From positions 310,001 through 374,000 of the forward strand of contig CAVZEU010000001.1 in assembly GCA_963774415.1 (NCBI GenBank): a DNA stretch of 64,000 bases. The letters run 5' to 3'. This document shows, in pieces, positions 23,589 through 37,449 of the stretch. Below the pieces are notes generated by a model. That model ran no database searches. It had not been told where the DNA came from and saw only the letters and a program-made list of their open reading frames with translations. The stretch's first letter is position 1. Every line of letters begins with the position of its first letter. Position numbers and translations under genes: made by a program. Source of the DNA: SZUA-36 sp963774415. GTDB lineage: Bacteria; Pseudomonadota; Gammaproteobacteria; Xanthomonadales; SZUA-36.

Positions 23589-24719
23589 ATGCAAAATAAA
23601 CGTGACTATTACGAGGTCCTCGGGGTAGAGCGCAGCGTTGACGCCGTGGGGTTGAAAAGGGCCTATCGTAAACTGGCCATGAAGTACCATCCGGACCGCA
23701 ACCCGGAAGACGCCAGCGCACAGGACCGCTTCAAGGAAGCGCAGGAAGCTTACGAGGTTCTCAAGGACGACCGAAAGCGCGCGGCCTATGACCAGTTCGG
23801 TCACGCGGCGGTCAACGGCTCCGGCGGGCGCGGCCCGTCCGGGTTCGAAGGTGACGTCGGTGACATTTTCGGCGATATCTTTGGCGACATCTTCGGCGGC
23901 AGGGCGCGTTCGGGCCGGCCGCAGCAGCAACGCGGTTCCGATTTGCGCTATTCGCTGGAACTGGACCTGGAGGAGGCCGTAACCGGCGTCGAGCGCGAAA
24001 TCCGGATCCCGACGCTGGGTGAGTGCAAGCAGTGCCACGGCAGCGGTTCCGAGGACGGCGACAGGGTCACCTGCTCGACCTGCGGCGGCGCCGGCCAGGT
24101 GCGTATGCAGCAGGGGATATTTTCCGTCCAGCAGACCTGCCCGGCCTGCAAGGGCAGGGGACAGGTCATCAAGAACCCGTGTCCGGCCTGCCAGGGCCAG
24201 GGCCGGGTGAGAGAAACCCGGACCCTGTCGGTCAAGATTCCGGCCGGTGTGGACACGGGCGACCGGATCCGGCTGGCGGCGGAAGGCGAGGCCGGCATGT
24301 ACGGGGCGCCGGCCGGCGACCTTTACGTCGAGATGCGGGTCAAGCCGCACCGCCTTTTTGAGCGTGACGGCGATGACCTGTATTGCGAGGTGCCGATCCA
24401 TTTCACGACCGCGGCCTTGGGCGGTGAGTTGGATATACCGACGCTCCGCGGCCAGGTAAAATTGAAAATCCCGGCGGAGACGCAAACCGGGCGGTTGTTC
24501 CGCCTGCGCGGCAAGGGCGTCAAGTCGGTGCGCAGCCACCGGCAGGGTGACCTGTTGTGCAAAGTGGTGGTCGAGACCCCGGTCAACCTTTCCAGCGAAC
24601 AAAAAGAACTGCTGCGGCAGTTTTCGGAGTTGTACGCCAGCAGCAAAACGGAAAACAACCCCAAGTCCAGTTCGTGGCTGGACGGTGTCAAAGAGTTCTT
24701 CGAGCGGATGACCTCTTGA
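23589..24719 (+). CDS. dnaJ: Co-chaperone DnaJ
   Basis: A 376-residue type I Hsp40. The J domain (residues 1-70) has MKYHPDRNPED with the HPD motif. A glycine/phenylalanine-rich segment follows, with an internal GDIFGDIFGDIFGG repeat. Four CxxCxGxG zinc modules follow (CKQCHGSG, CSTCGGAG, CPACKGRG, CPACQGQG), then the C-terminal substrate-binding domains. It stimulates DnaK ATPase. Its stop overlaps the TTG start proposed for dapB. Confidence 0.97.
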   Translation: MQNKRDYYEVLGVERSVDAVGLKRAYRKLAMKYHPDRNPEDASAQDRFKEAQEAYEVLKDDRKRAAYDQFGHAAVNGSGGRGPSGFEGDVGDIFGDIFGDIFGGRARSGRPQQQRGSDLRYSLELDLEEAVTGVEREIRIPTLGECKQCHGSGSEDGDRVTCSTCGGAGQVRMQQGIFSVQQTCPACKGRGQVIKNPCPACQGQGRVRETRTLSVKIPAGVDTGDRIRLAAEGEAGMYGAPAGDLYVEMRVKPHRLFERDGDDLYCEVPIHFTTAALGGELDIPTLRGQVKLKIPAETQTGRLFRLRGKGVKSVRSHRQGDLLCKVVVETPVNLSSEQKELLRQFSELYASSKTENNPKSSSWLDGVKEFFERMTS

Positions 24720-25475
24720 TCGGTTTGCTGATACACGGCGGCGGGCGCATGGGCCGCCGGGTGTTGTCGCAGGTCCGCGAACACCCGGAGTTCGAACTCG
24801 TGGCGCTGGTTTCGAGGACGCGGCCCGAAGACCTGGCCGATGTCCCCTGGCGCGCCTCGCTGGACGCTGTCGATGAGCCGGCCGGGCTTTTGATCGACTT
24901 CACCTTGCCGCAGGGGGCGCAGACCGCGGCCGCCTGGTGTGCACGCAACGGCGTGCCGTTTCTCAGCGGCACGACCGGTCTGAAAGAGCCGCAAACCCGG
25001 GTCCTCGAGGAAGCCGCCCGCGAGGTGCCGGTGCTGGCGGCGCCCAACCTCAGCCAGGGCGTGGCCCTGGTGACCTCGCTGGTGCGTCAGGCGGCGGCGG
25101 TGTTGGGAAACCAGGCCCGCATCGAGATTACCGACATCCATCACCGGCACAAGGTCGATGCGCCTTCGGGCACGGCGCTGGCGTTGGCGGCGGCGGCGCT
25201 GGAGGGGCGTCAGCGGGGACTCGCAGCCGATAGCCGGCCCGCTTGACGTCGCTGCGCTGGCGCAGGACGATGACGGGCCGCTGACTTTTGACAGCATCCG
25301 CGAGGGTGAAGTCATCGGTGAGCACACGGTCGCGTTCAGCTTCGAAGGCGAAGTGATCGAGATCACCCACAAGGCGCTCGATCGTGACATCTTTGCCCGC
25401 GGGGCGCTGCGAGCCGGGCTCTGGCTGGTACGGCAGCCCCCCGGCTTTTACACCACCGCCGACTGGCTCGGCTGA
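24716..25475 (+). CDS. dapB: Dihydrodipicolinate reductase, frameshifted
   Basis: 4-Hydroxy-tetrahydrodipicolinate reductase of lysine and diaminopimelate synthesis. The first frame gives IGLLIHGGGRMGRRVLSQV (Rossmann GxxGxMG), LLIDFTLPQGAQTAAAW, GTTGL and ITDIHHRHKVDAPSGTALAL, the catalytic HH-x-x-K-x-D-x-P-S-G-T motif. After about 25215 the frame must shift by one base to continue GDSQPIAGPLDVAALAQDD, EGEVIGEHTVAF, THKALDRDIFARGALRAG and the normal C-terminus. One surplus base in the GGGG near 25220 explains it. The gene is essential in most bacteria, so a sequence error is likely. The start is TTG overlapping dnaJ. Confidence 0.85.
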
Positions 25476-25511
25476 GGCGCGGAGCGCGGCCCGCCGCCGG
25501 CGGCAATTGTG

Positions 25512-25541
25512 TTAGACACCCGCATGGCGTTCCAGTAGAAT
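25512..25541 (+). promoter_or_regulatory. Probable carA promoter
   Basis: TTAGAC (25512-25517), an 18-base spacer and TAGAAT (25536-25541) resemble a sigma-70 promoter. Transcription would start near 25548 and produce a leader of roughly 85 bases containing the hairpin at 25584. Confidence 0.55.
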
Positions 25542-25583
25542 CTTGGTGCTTAGAAAAGACTTGTGACGAACACCCAATCTAAG

Positions 25584-25614
25584 CGGGAATAGCTGTCAAC
25601 AGCATTCCCGTTTT
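25584..25614 (+). promoter_or_regulatory. Hairpin in the carA leader (attenuator?)
   Basis: CGGGAAT-A-GCTGT (25584-25595 region) pairs with ACAGC-ATTCCCG (to 25610) and is followed by TTTT. This is terminator-shaped and lies 20 bases before the carA start, after its promoter, so it may attenuate transcription of the carbamoyl-phosphate operon in response to pyrimidines or arginine. A tiny frame starting GTG at 25563 ends inside the stem, but its ribosome site is poor. Confidence 0.6.
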
Positions 25615-25634
25615 GTCTATCCGGAGGTAAGGAA

Positions 25635-26762
25635 TTGGCGCGGCAGGCAGTGCTGGCACTCGAAGACGGCAGTATGTTTTACGGCCACGCCGCGGGGGCC
25701 GCGGGGTCCACCGTTGGTGAAGTTGTGTTCAACACCGCCATGACCGGTTACCAGGAAATCCTCACCGACCCGTCTTACGCCGGCCAACTGGTCACGCTGA
25801 CCTTTCCGCACATCGGCAACACCGGTTGCAACGATGCCGACGAGGAGTCCGCCCGGCCGATGGCGGCGGGCCTGATCATTCGCGACCTGCCGGCGCTTTG
25901 CAGCAATTGGCGCAGCCAGTCTTCGTTGGGTGAGTATCTCGAACGCCATGGCATCGTCGCCATTGCCGACATTGACACCCGCCGGCTGACGAGAATCCTG
26001 AGGGAGAAAGGCGCCCTCGGCGGGTGCATCGCGGCAGGCGCGGAGATCGACGCTGCCCAGGCGCTGGCCAGGGCGCGCGCATGCCCCGGCATGCAGGGCC
26101 AGGATCTCGCCAGCAAAGTGAGCTGCAGCGAGCCCTACGAATGGACGAGCGGCAGTTACGACCTCGATGCCGGCGGTTTCAAAAACACCGAAACGCGCCG
26201 GCACGTCATCGCCTACGATTTCGGTATCAAGCGCAACATCCTGCGGATGCTCGCTGACCGCGGCTGCAGGATTACGGTGGTGCCGGCCACGACAGCGGCC
26301 AGCGAGGTCATCGACCTCGAACCCGACGGCGTGTTTCTGTCGAACGGCCCGGGCGATCCCGAGCCCTGCGACTATGCGATCGAAGCCATTAGGGAATTGC
26401 TGCGTCAGCGGATACCCGCCTTCGGCATCTGTTTGGGGATGCAGTTGCTGGGGCTGGCCGTGGGCGCACGCACGCTCAAGATGAAATTCGGCCACCACGG
26501 CGCCAACCACCCGGTGCTGGATCTCGACAGCGGCCGGGTGCTGATCACGAGCCAGAATCATGGTTTCGCGCTCGACGAGGCCACCCTGCCGGCGAGCGCC
26601 CGCACGACGCACCGCTCTTTGTTCGACGGCAGCCTGCAGGGCATCGAGATGAACGAGGGGCGCGCCTTCGGCTTCCAGGGACACCCCGAGGCCAGCCCGG
26701 GGCCGCACGACGCGGCGCCGTTGTTCGAGCGCTTCATGGCCATGATGGAAGGCTCACGGTAA
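25635..26762 (+). CDS. carA: Carbamoyl-phosphate synthase small subunit
   Basis: A 375-residue glutaminase subunit that supplies ammonia to CarB. ALEDGSMFYGHAAGA and GEVVFNTAMTGYQEILTDPS start the N-terminal domain. The class I glutamine amidotransferase domain shows VFLSNGPGDPEPCDYAIE, PAFGICLGMQLLGLAVG (nucleophilic Cys) and GFQGHPEASPGPHDAAPLF (His and Glu of the triad). The start is TTG, supported by GGAGGT eight bases upstream. CarB follows after 12 bases. Confidence 0.96.
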   Translation: MARQAVLALEDGSMFYGHAAGAAGSTVGEVVFNTAMTGYQEILTDPSYAGQLVTLTFPHIGNTGCNDADEESARPMAAGLIIRDLPALCSNWRSQSSLGEYLERHGIVAIADIDTRRLTRILREKGALGGCIAAGAEIDAAQALARARACPGMQGQDLASKVSCSEPYEWTSGSYDLDAGGFKNTETRRHVIAYDFGIKRNILRMLADRGCRITVVPATTAASEVIDLEPDGVFLSNGPGDPEPCDYAIEAIRELLRQRIPAFGICLGMQLLGLAVGARTLKMKFGHHGANHPVLDLDSGRVLITSQNHGFALDEATLPASARTTHRSLFDGSLQGIEMNEGRAFGFQGHPEASPGPHDAAPLFERFMAMMEGSR

Positions 26763-26774
26763 CGGAATCAGGCA

Positions 26775-30026
<3,252 letters not shown>

Positions 30027-30167
30027 TCAAAAGCCATCTCAAAACCCAACGTATATCGCATTGTATATCGCATTCACGGTCAGACGGTTCGACGCCCGGG
30101 CGGCGCGCGAGTCACGGTCGCGCGGCCAGCGGGACCACCGCGTCCACGCCGCCAGCAGGATATTGAG

Positions 30168-30647
30168 ATGACTTCCAGACCGACCATAACGCACCACGGC
30201 GCGGAACGCTTACGCGCGGAGCTGGCGGAGTTGAAGAAAGTCGCGCGGCCAAGGATCATCGCCGCCATCGCAGAGGCGCGGGCGCACGGTGATTTGAGGG
30301 AAAACGCCGAGTACCATGCGGCGAAGGAACAACAGGGGTTTATCGAGGGCCGTATCCAGCACCTCGAAGCCGAGTTGTCAGCAGCGCGGGTCATCGATGC
30401 CACCAAGGTCGAACACCGCGGCAAAGTGGTCTTCGGCGCCACCGTCACCGTGTACGACAACGACAGCGAGAAAGAAACGACTTACCAGATCGTCGGCGAT
30501 ATCGAGGCCGACATCCGCGCCAACCGCATCGCCGTGTCTTCGCCCGTCGCGCGCGCCATGATCGGCCGCGAAGAGGGTGACGAGGTTACCGTCAAGGCCC
30601 CGGGCGGCGAGCAGTACTACGAAATCGTCAAGGTGGAGTACATTTAG
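30168..30647 (+). CDS. greA: Transcription elongation factor GreA
   Basis: A 159-residue GreA, which enters the secondary channel of backtracked RNA polymerase and stimulates transcript cleavage. The N-terminal coiled coil has the acidic tip in ARAHGDLRENAEYHAAKEQQ (D and E at the tip), and the C-terminal FKBP-like domain ends GDEVTVKAPGGEQYYEIVKVEYI. It follows carB by 141 bases, as in many gammaproteobacteria. That gap has a 12-bp tandem duplication (GTATATCGCATT twice) but no gene. Confidence 0.95.
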   Translation: MTSRPTITHHGAERLRAELAELKKVARPRIIAAIAEARAHGDLRENAEYHAAKEQQGFIEGRIQHLEAELSAARVIDATKVEHRGKVVFGATVTVYDNDSEKETTYQIVGDIEADIRANRIAVSSPVARAMIGREEGDEVTVKAPGGEQYYEIVKVEYI

Positions 30648-30754
30648 CGAGGTCCGGCCGTGCGTGGGCCGGAGTTCGTCAACAGCATGGGAAGCGCCAT
30701 CGACATCGTCCTTTTTTTTCCGCAGTTAAACGCTCCGCGATTGAAACAGCCCGT

Positions 30755-32498
30755 ATGATGATCAGGCGCCAGGTCAGGCAGCGAGCGGCCAGCGACCGGC
30801 CCGACGCACTGCCGGACGATCTGCACCCCGTCGTGCGCCGTATCCTGCTGGCGCGAAACGTCAGCACAAAAGAGCAACTGGATTTGCGCCTGCAAGGCCT
30901 GCAGCCGCCCGCCAGCCTGTCCGGCCTGGCTGAGGCCGCGTCCATCATCGCCGATGCCGTGCTGGCGGAGCAGTCCATCCTGGTGGTGGGTGATTTCGAC
31001 GCGGACGGCGCCACCGGTACCGCCGTGGCCCTCCGGGCGCTGCACGCGATGGGGGCGGCCAACGTCGCCTTCCGCGTGCCGGACCGCTTCGAGTTCGGCT
31101 ATGGGCTCAGCGTCGCGCTGGTCGAGACCTTTGCCCAGGATCCGCCCCAGGTGCTGGTCACGGTCGATTCCGGCATCAGTTCGCTGGAGGGCGTGGCCGC
31201 GGCGCGCGCATTGGGCTGCAAGGTCGTGATCACGGATCACCATCTCCCGGGCGAGCGTCTGCCGGATGCGCACGCGATCGTCAACCCGAACTGCCCCGGT
31301 GACGACTTCCCGAGCAAGGCCCTGGCCGGTGTCGGCGTGGTCTTTTACCTGATGAGCGCGGTCCGGAGCGCCCTGCGCGAGCGCAACTGGTTCACGCTGC
31401 CGCGCCGCGAGCCGCAGTTGGCGAGCCTGCTGGACCTCGTGGCGCTTGGCACCGTGGCGGACCTGGTGCCGCTCGACTACAACAACCGTATCCTCGTCAA
31501 ACAAGGTATCGAGCGCATCCGGCGCGCCCAGTGCGCGCCAGGTCTGCTGGCCTTGTTGCGCCTGGGCAAACGGGACTACCGGCACCTGGTGGCGGCTGAC
31601 CTGGCCTTCGCCGTGGCGCCGCGTCTTAACGCTGCCGGGCGCCTCGAAGACATGGGTGTCGGCATCCGCTGCCTGCTGAGCGACGACCGTGACGAGGCGG
31701 ACGCGTTGGCGCGGGAACTGGACACGCTCAATCACGAGCGCCGGGCGCGCCAGTCGCAGATGCAGGACGAGGCGATGACGAAGCTGCAGGGCAGGTTGCA
31801 GGCATTGCGCGAGGGTCAACTGCCCCCGGGTTTGTGCCTGTTCGACCCTGACTGGCACCAGGGAATCGTCGGGCTCGTGGCCTCGCGCATCAAGGACACG
31901 GTGCAGAGGCCGGTGGTGGCGTTCGCGCCGGAAGCGGAAGGCGCCGAGGTCCTGAAGGGTTCGGCGCGATCGATTCGGGGCCTGCACATCCGCGACGTGC
32001 TGGCGCGCGTGGACACGCTGCATCCGGGAATGATAAGCGCCTTCGGGGGCCATGCCATGGCCGCCGGGCTGACCCTGCCGCGCGCCCGGTTCGAGGACTT
32101 CGAACAGGCCTTCGTCGGTGTCATCGACACCTTTCTCGGCGGTGCGATCCCGGACAACGATCTGCTCACCGATGGCGAACTGCCGCCGGAGGACATCAAC
32201 GAAGGCTTCGCCGAAACCTTGCGCAACCTGGGTCCCTGGGGGCAGCGCTTTCCGGAACCGCTGTTCACCGGCCATTTCATCGTCGAGGACCGGCGGGTGG
32301 TCGGCGGCGCCCACCTGAAGATGCAGCTGCGCCCGCCCGGCGGCCGGCGGACGCTGGATGCCATCGCCTTCGGCCGGCTGCCGGAGGACCTGCCCGCCAG
32401 CGCGACGGTGCGGTGTCGTCTACCGCCTCGACATCAATCATTTCCGCGGCCGCAAGACCTGTCAGCTCGTCATCGAGCAGATACTGGACGACGGCTGA
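30755..32498 (+). CDS. recJ: Single-strand exonuclease RecJ, frameshifted
   Basis: About 580 residues of RecJ, the 5'-3' single-strand exonuclease of recombination and mismatch repair. DHH-family motifs are present: LVVGDFDADGATGTAVALRA, VLVTVDSGISS, VVITDHHLPGERLPDAHAIVNP, and the DHHA1 block HQGIVGLVASRIKDTVQRPV plus FGGHAMAAGLTL. The first frame loses the family at ASATVRC (about 32415). A one-base shift restores VVYRLDINHFRGRKTCQLVI and a stop at 32498, the normal C-terminal OB fold. One extra base near 32414 explains it, either a sequencing error or a mild C-terminal mutation. Confidence 0.88.
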
Positions 32499-32550
32499 CC
32501 GGCCTGGCGCAAAATCGCCGTGCCTGGCCGCCGATGGTGTAGAATGCGGC

Positions 32551-33676
32551 GTGAATTTTTTGGACAAGTTTGTGGAAACCAACCCGATCAACAACCAGCT
32601 CGAAGACCTGCAGCAGCGCTCGGCGGCGCTCAGGGGGTATCTTTGACTATGCTGAGAAAAGCGACCGGCTGGAAGAAGTCAGCCGCGAGTTAGAAAACCC
32701 GGATATCTGGAACGAGCCGGCGCGCGCCCAGGCGCTCGGACGCGAGCGCGCGCGCCTGGAGGACATCGTCGGTACCCTGGACGGCGTTGCGCAGGCCCTC
32801 GCGGACAATGCCGAAATGCTGACGCTGGCGATCGACGAGGACGACGAGCGTGTCATCGGCTCGGTGGCCGCGGACCTCGACGCGATTGAAACACGCATCG
32901 CGCGGCTCGAGTTCGAACGCATGTTCAGCGGGGAAATGGACGCCAATGCCTGTTATCTCGATATCCAGGCGGGGTCCGGCGGCACCGAGGCCCAGGACTG
33001 GGCCGAGATGCTGTTGCGCATGTACCTGCGCTGGGCCGAGCGGCGCGGCTGGCAGACCGACCTGGTCGAGGTCTCGGCGGGGGAAGTCGCAGGCATCAAG
33101 AGCGCGACGATCCATATCACCGGCGATTACGCCTACGGCTGGTGCAAGACGGAAACCGGCGTCCACCGCCTGGTGCGGAAATCGCCCTTCGACTCGGGCA
33201 ATCGCCGGCACACGTCGTTCGCGGCGGTTTTCGTTTCGCCCGAAGTGGACGACGACATCGAGATCGACATCAACCCGGCGGACCTGCGTATCGACGTCTA
33301 CCGGGCCTCCGGCGCCGGCGGTCAACACGTCAACCGGACGGAATCCGCGGTGCGTATCACGCACCTGCCGACCAACACGGTCGTGCAATGCCAGAACGAT
33401 CGCTCGCAGCACAAGAACAAGGACCACGCGATGAAGCAGTTACGGGCTAAACTGTACGAACTGGAGGTCAGCAGGCGCAACGCCGAAAGCCAGCAACTGG
33501 AGGAGTCGAAGTCGGACATCGGCTGGGGCAGCCAGATCCGCTCGTACGTGCTCGACGCGTCGCGGATCAAGGACCTGCGCACCGGCGTGGAGACCGGCAA
33601 CACCCAGGCCGTGCTCGACGGCGACCTCGACCCGTTCGTCGAAGCCTCGCTGAAGCTGGGTCTTTCGGCCGATTGA
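32551..33676 (+). CDS. prfB: Peptide chain release factor 2
   Basis: RF2, which reads UGA and UAA. The first short frame (GTG at 32551 or, better matched to E. coli, GTG at 32572) encodes ETNPINNQLEDLQQRSAALR and GYL, then hits TGA at 32644. A +1 shift continues with DYAEKSDRLEEVSRELENPD. The body contains the SPF tripeptide (RKSPFDSGNRRHTSFAAVF), which reads stop codons, and the GGQ loop (YRASGAGGQHVNRTESAVR). The programmed frameshift is autoregulatory and is not an error. Coding is 32551-32643 joined to 32645-33676. Confidence 0.95.
32631..32647 (+). promoter_or_regulatory. prfB: Programmed +1 frameshift site of prfB
   Basis: AGGGGG (internal Shine-Dalgarno-like), TAT, then CTT TGA C: the canonical RF2 slip site with the SD three bases before CTT and the weak UGA-C context. 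Low RF2 makes ribosomes pause and slip. Confidence 0.95.
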
Positions 33677-33703
33677 AAACAGCCCCGACGAAGGAAACGA
33701 CGC

Positions 33704-35244
<1,541 letters not shown>

Positions 35245-35277
35245 CGGGGTCCGGCAAAGGGAGCAATGGGGCGGGTC

Positions 35278-35299
35278 GAATTAAAGTCGGATTTAATTC
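35278..35299. repeat. Degenerate REP-like palindrome
   Basis: GAATTAAA-GTCGGA-TTTAATTC, flanked by GGGTC on the left and AACCTGAtctc on the right. It looks like a worn copy of the GGGGTCAGGTT palindrome family. It overlaps the 5' extension of the nitrilase frame, which argues for a downstream start of that gene. Confidence 0.55.
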
Positions 35300-35313
35300 A
35301 ACCTGATCTCGTT

Positions 35314-36096
35314 ATGGACCGCATTATGCAAGAACTACCGAAGCTGCGCTGTCTCCTGATCCAGACTCAGTTGTTCTGGGCCGACGCCGCGGCCAACCGC
35401 CGTCAGCTGGAAACGATCCTGCGCGAGCGCGCGGGGACGTTCGATTTGGCGGTATTCCCGGAGACCTTTACCAGCGGCTTTCTCGGCGACGCGAAGGCGG
35501 CCGCGGAGGATATGCGCGGAGCGACGGTGACCTGGATGCGGGAGTTGGCGGCGGATCTCGGCAGCGTATTGTGCGGGAGTGCGGCAATCGCCACCGGCGC
35601 GGGCACGGCGAACCGCTTTCTGTGGGCGGCGCCGGGGGCCGACGTGCTCTTTTACGACAAGCGCCATCTGTTTTCATTCGGCGGCGAAGACGAGCGTTAC
35701 GTGGCCGGTACCGAGCGCAAGGTGTTCGACTACGCCGGCTGGCGGGTTAACCCGCAGATCTGTTACGACCTGCGTTTTCCGGTCTGGTGCCGCAACCGCG
35801 GCGACTATGACTTACAGGTATTTGTCGCCAACTGGCCGGAACCGCGCACGGCGGCGTGGACCGCGCTCCTGCGCGCACGCGCGATCGAAAACCAGTGCTT
35901 TGTCATCGGGGTCAATCGCAGCGGCCGCGACCCGCGCGAGCTCGTTTACAAGGGCGGCAGCGCCATCTATGACCCGCTCGGAGAAACCGTTCTCGATCTC
36001 GGTGAGGCGGAGAACAGCGGCATCGCCGCCATCGATCTGGACCGGGTTGCGCAAGTCCGGCGCGAACTGCCGTTCCTGCGCGACGCCGATATCTAG
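35314..36096 (+). CDS. Carbon-nitrogen hydrolase (YafV/omega-amidase type)
   Basis: About 260 residues of the nitrilase superfamily. The catalytic triad is visible: Glu in LAVFPETFTSGF, Lys in LFYDKRHLFSFGGE, Cys in VNPQICYDLRFPVWCRN. The HLFSFGGEDERY and WCRNRGDYDLQVFVANWP blocks match YafV and mammalian Nit2 omega-amidases, which hydrolyse 2-oxoglutaramate or 2-oxosuccinamate. The ATG at 35314 (or 35326) is preferred because the longer frame runs through a repeat. The TAG stop forms the first bases of a MITE-type terminal repeat. Confidence 0.88.
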   Translation: MDRIMQELPKLRCLLIQTQLFWADAAANRRQLETILRERAGTFDLAVFPETFTSGFLGDAKAAAEDMRGATVTWMRELAADLGSVLCGSAAIATGAGTANRFLWAAPGADVLFYDKRHLFSFGGEDERYVAGTERKVFDYAGWRVNPQICYDLRFPVWCRNRGDYDLQVFVANWPEPRTAAWTALLRARAIENQCFVIGVNRSGRDPRELVYKGGSAIYDPLGETVLDLGEAENSGIAAIDLDRVAQVRRELPFLRDADI

Positions 36097-36117
36097 CCCG
36101 CATAGTGCACCAGCCGG
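36094..36117. repeat. Orphan MITE-type terminal repeat
   Basis: TAGCCCGCATAGTGCACCAG followed by CCGG matches the left end of the 15530-16057 element (TAGCCCGCATATTGCGCCAG-CCGG) with two differences. No inverse partner is evident within the 140 bases before the next gene. As at ratA, the TAG is the stop codon of the preceding gene. Confidence 0.7.
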
Positions 36118-36235
36118 CCCGTTTCAGCCGTATCCCGGGTGGCGGTGAACCAGGCCGGCCGGCGCCTCGCGCACCCAACGCGTACGCGCTTTCCCGCTCC
36201 CGGCTGTTCTTTTGCGCGCTCTGGGGTAAACTGGA

Positions 36236-36961
36236 TTGGTGAAGCCGGAGCAGCAAAAACCGGGCGGCGATTCGCCCTCGTTCGAAGAATATTCCCTGAC
36301 CCGCCAGGAATACCTGAACGTCATGACGCACTTCTACCGCGGCGAATCGGCGCGGGCCACCACCTGGCGCGAGCGACTCGACACGACCACGAACTGGGCG
36401 GTATTCACCTCGGCGGGCATCCTCTCGTTTACATTTTCCAACCCGAGGCACGAGCACGTGCTCATTATTCTATCCAACGTGGTGCTGCTGTTTTTTCTCC
36501 TGATCGAGGCGCGCCGCTACCGTTATTTCGAGGTCTATCGGGCCCGCGTGCGCATGCTGGAGGAAAACTTCCTGGCGCCGATCGTAACGCGGCAACTCGA
36601 TTCACCGATGAGCCGCTGGCGTTTCATGGTTTCCCGGGACCTGCACCAGCCGCGTTTCAAAACCACGCTGATGGAAGCGGTCGGCTTTCGCCTGCGGCGT
36701 AACTATCTGTTCATTTTCATCATGATTTTCTGCGCCTGGTGGCTGAAGCTGACGATGCACCCGACGCACGTGGCGCACTTCGGTGAACTCTACCAGCGCA
36801 TGGCCATCGGCTGGGTGCCCGCCTGGGCGGTGATGGGGTTCCAGGTCCTGTTCATTCTGGCGCTGACGGCCATTGCCTTCTACCCGGTCATCAGGCGCAT
36901 CGGCGTGGCCGAGGACGAGGTCCGGGGCCTGGAACCGAGGCGTAAGCGCTGGAAGTTTTAA
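36236..36961 (+). CDS. DUF2270 integral membrane protein
   Basis: A 241-residue protein resembling the uncharacterised DUF2270 family: LTRQEYLNVMTHFYRGE, RATTWRERLDTTTNWAV, LIEARRYRYFEVYRARVRML and a long cytoplasmic segment before RRNYLFIFIMIFCAWWLKLT. Four membrane segments are apparent (two near 55-90, one near 160, one near 205). It starts at TTG 36236 or GTG 36239. It stands alone between the nitrilase and a tandem repeat, with no hint of function from neighbours. Confidence 0.8.
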   Translation: MVKPEQQKPGGDSPSFEEYSLTRQEYLNVMTHFYRGESARATTWRERLDTTTNWAVFTSAGILSFTFSNPRHEHVLIILSNVVLLFFLLIEARRYRYFEVYRARVRMLEENFLAPIVTRQLDSPMSRWRFMVSRDLHQPRFKTTLMEAVGFRLRRNYLFIFIMIFCAWWLKLTMHPTHVAHFGELYQRMAIGWVPAWAVMGFQVLFILALTAIAFYPVIRRIGVAEDEVRGLEPRRKRWKF

Positions 36962-36965
36962 TATA

Positions 36966-37396
36966 GCCTGCAGCTTGCACCGGTAATGCGGCCCTGGCTG
37001 GTTCAGCCGCGCCTCGCCTTGAGCTTCCCTCGACCCGTAGCGGTGCTACGAATCTCGGTCCAGCCCGGCGGCCAGCCACGGCTGTCCGGCGCCATCATCC
37101 GCACGACCGGCACAAGCTGCAGGCTGCCTGCAGATCGCACCAATAACGCGGCCCTGGCTGGTTCAGCCGCGCCCGGCCTTGAGCTTCCCTCGACCCGTAG
37201 CGGTGCTACGAATCTCGGTCCAGCCCGGCGGCCAGCCACGGCTGTCCGGCGCCATCATCCGCACGACCGGCACAAGCTGCAGGCTGCCCGCAGATTGCAC
37301 CAATAACGCGGCCCTGGCTGGTTCAGCCGCGCCCGGCCTTGAGCTTCCCTCGACCCGTAGCGGTGGCTACGAATCTCGGTCCAGCCCGGCGGCCAG
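36966..37396. repeat. 160-bp tandem repeat, about 2.7 copies
   Basis: Three successive units start with GCGGCCCTGGCTGGTTCAGC at 36988, 37148 and 37308, exactly 160 bases apart, and are nearly identical. The third is cut after GGCGGCCAG, 54 bases before the potassium-channel stop. The unit length is not a multiple of three and the open frames in it are translation artefacts. Part of the unit (TCGGTCCAGCCCGGCGGCCA) resembles the right part of the MITE at 15985-16010. Confidence 0.85.
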
Positions 37397-37449
37397 AAAA
37401 ATTTGCTGGCGAGCCTGTCGGCTCAAATGCTGCGCGTTGTGCGCGCCTG

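Noticed and set aside
25563..25592. Leader peptide for carA attenuation
   Set aside because: The 9-codon frame has a GTG start, poor ribosome site and no run of pyrimidine- or arginine-linked codons. It is kept only as a remark.
30027..30167. Small gene or RNA between carB and greA
   Set aside because: Only a 12-bp tandem duplication and GC-rich sequence; no frame with a start and ribosome site, and no stable terminator.
32551..33676. Frameshift error in prfB
   Set aside because: AGGGGG-TAT-CTT-TGA-C is the programmed RF2 frameshift site, so the break is functional.
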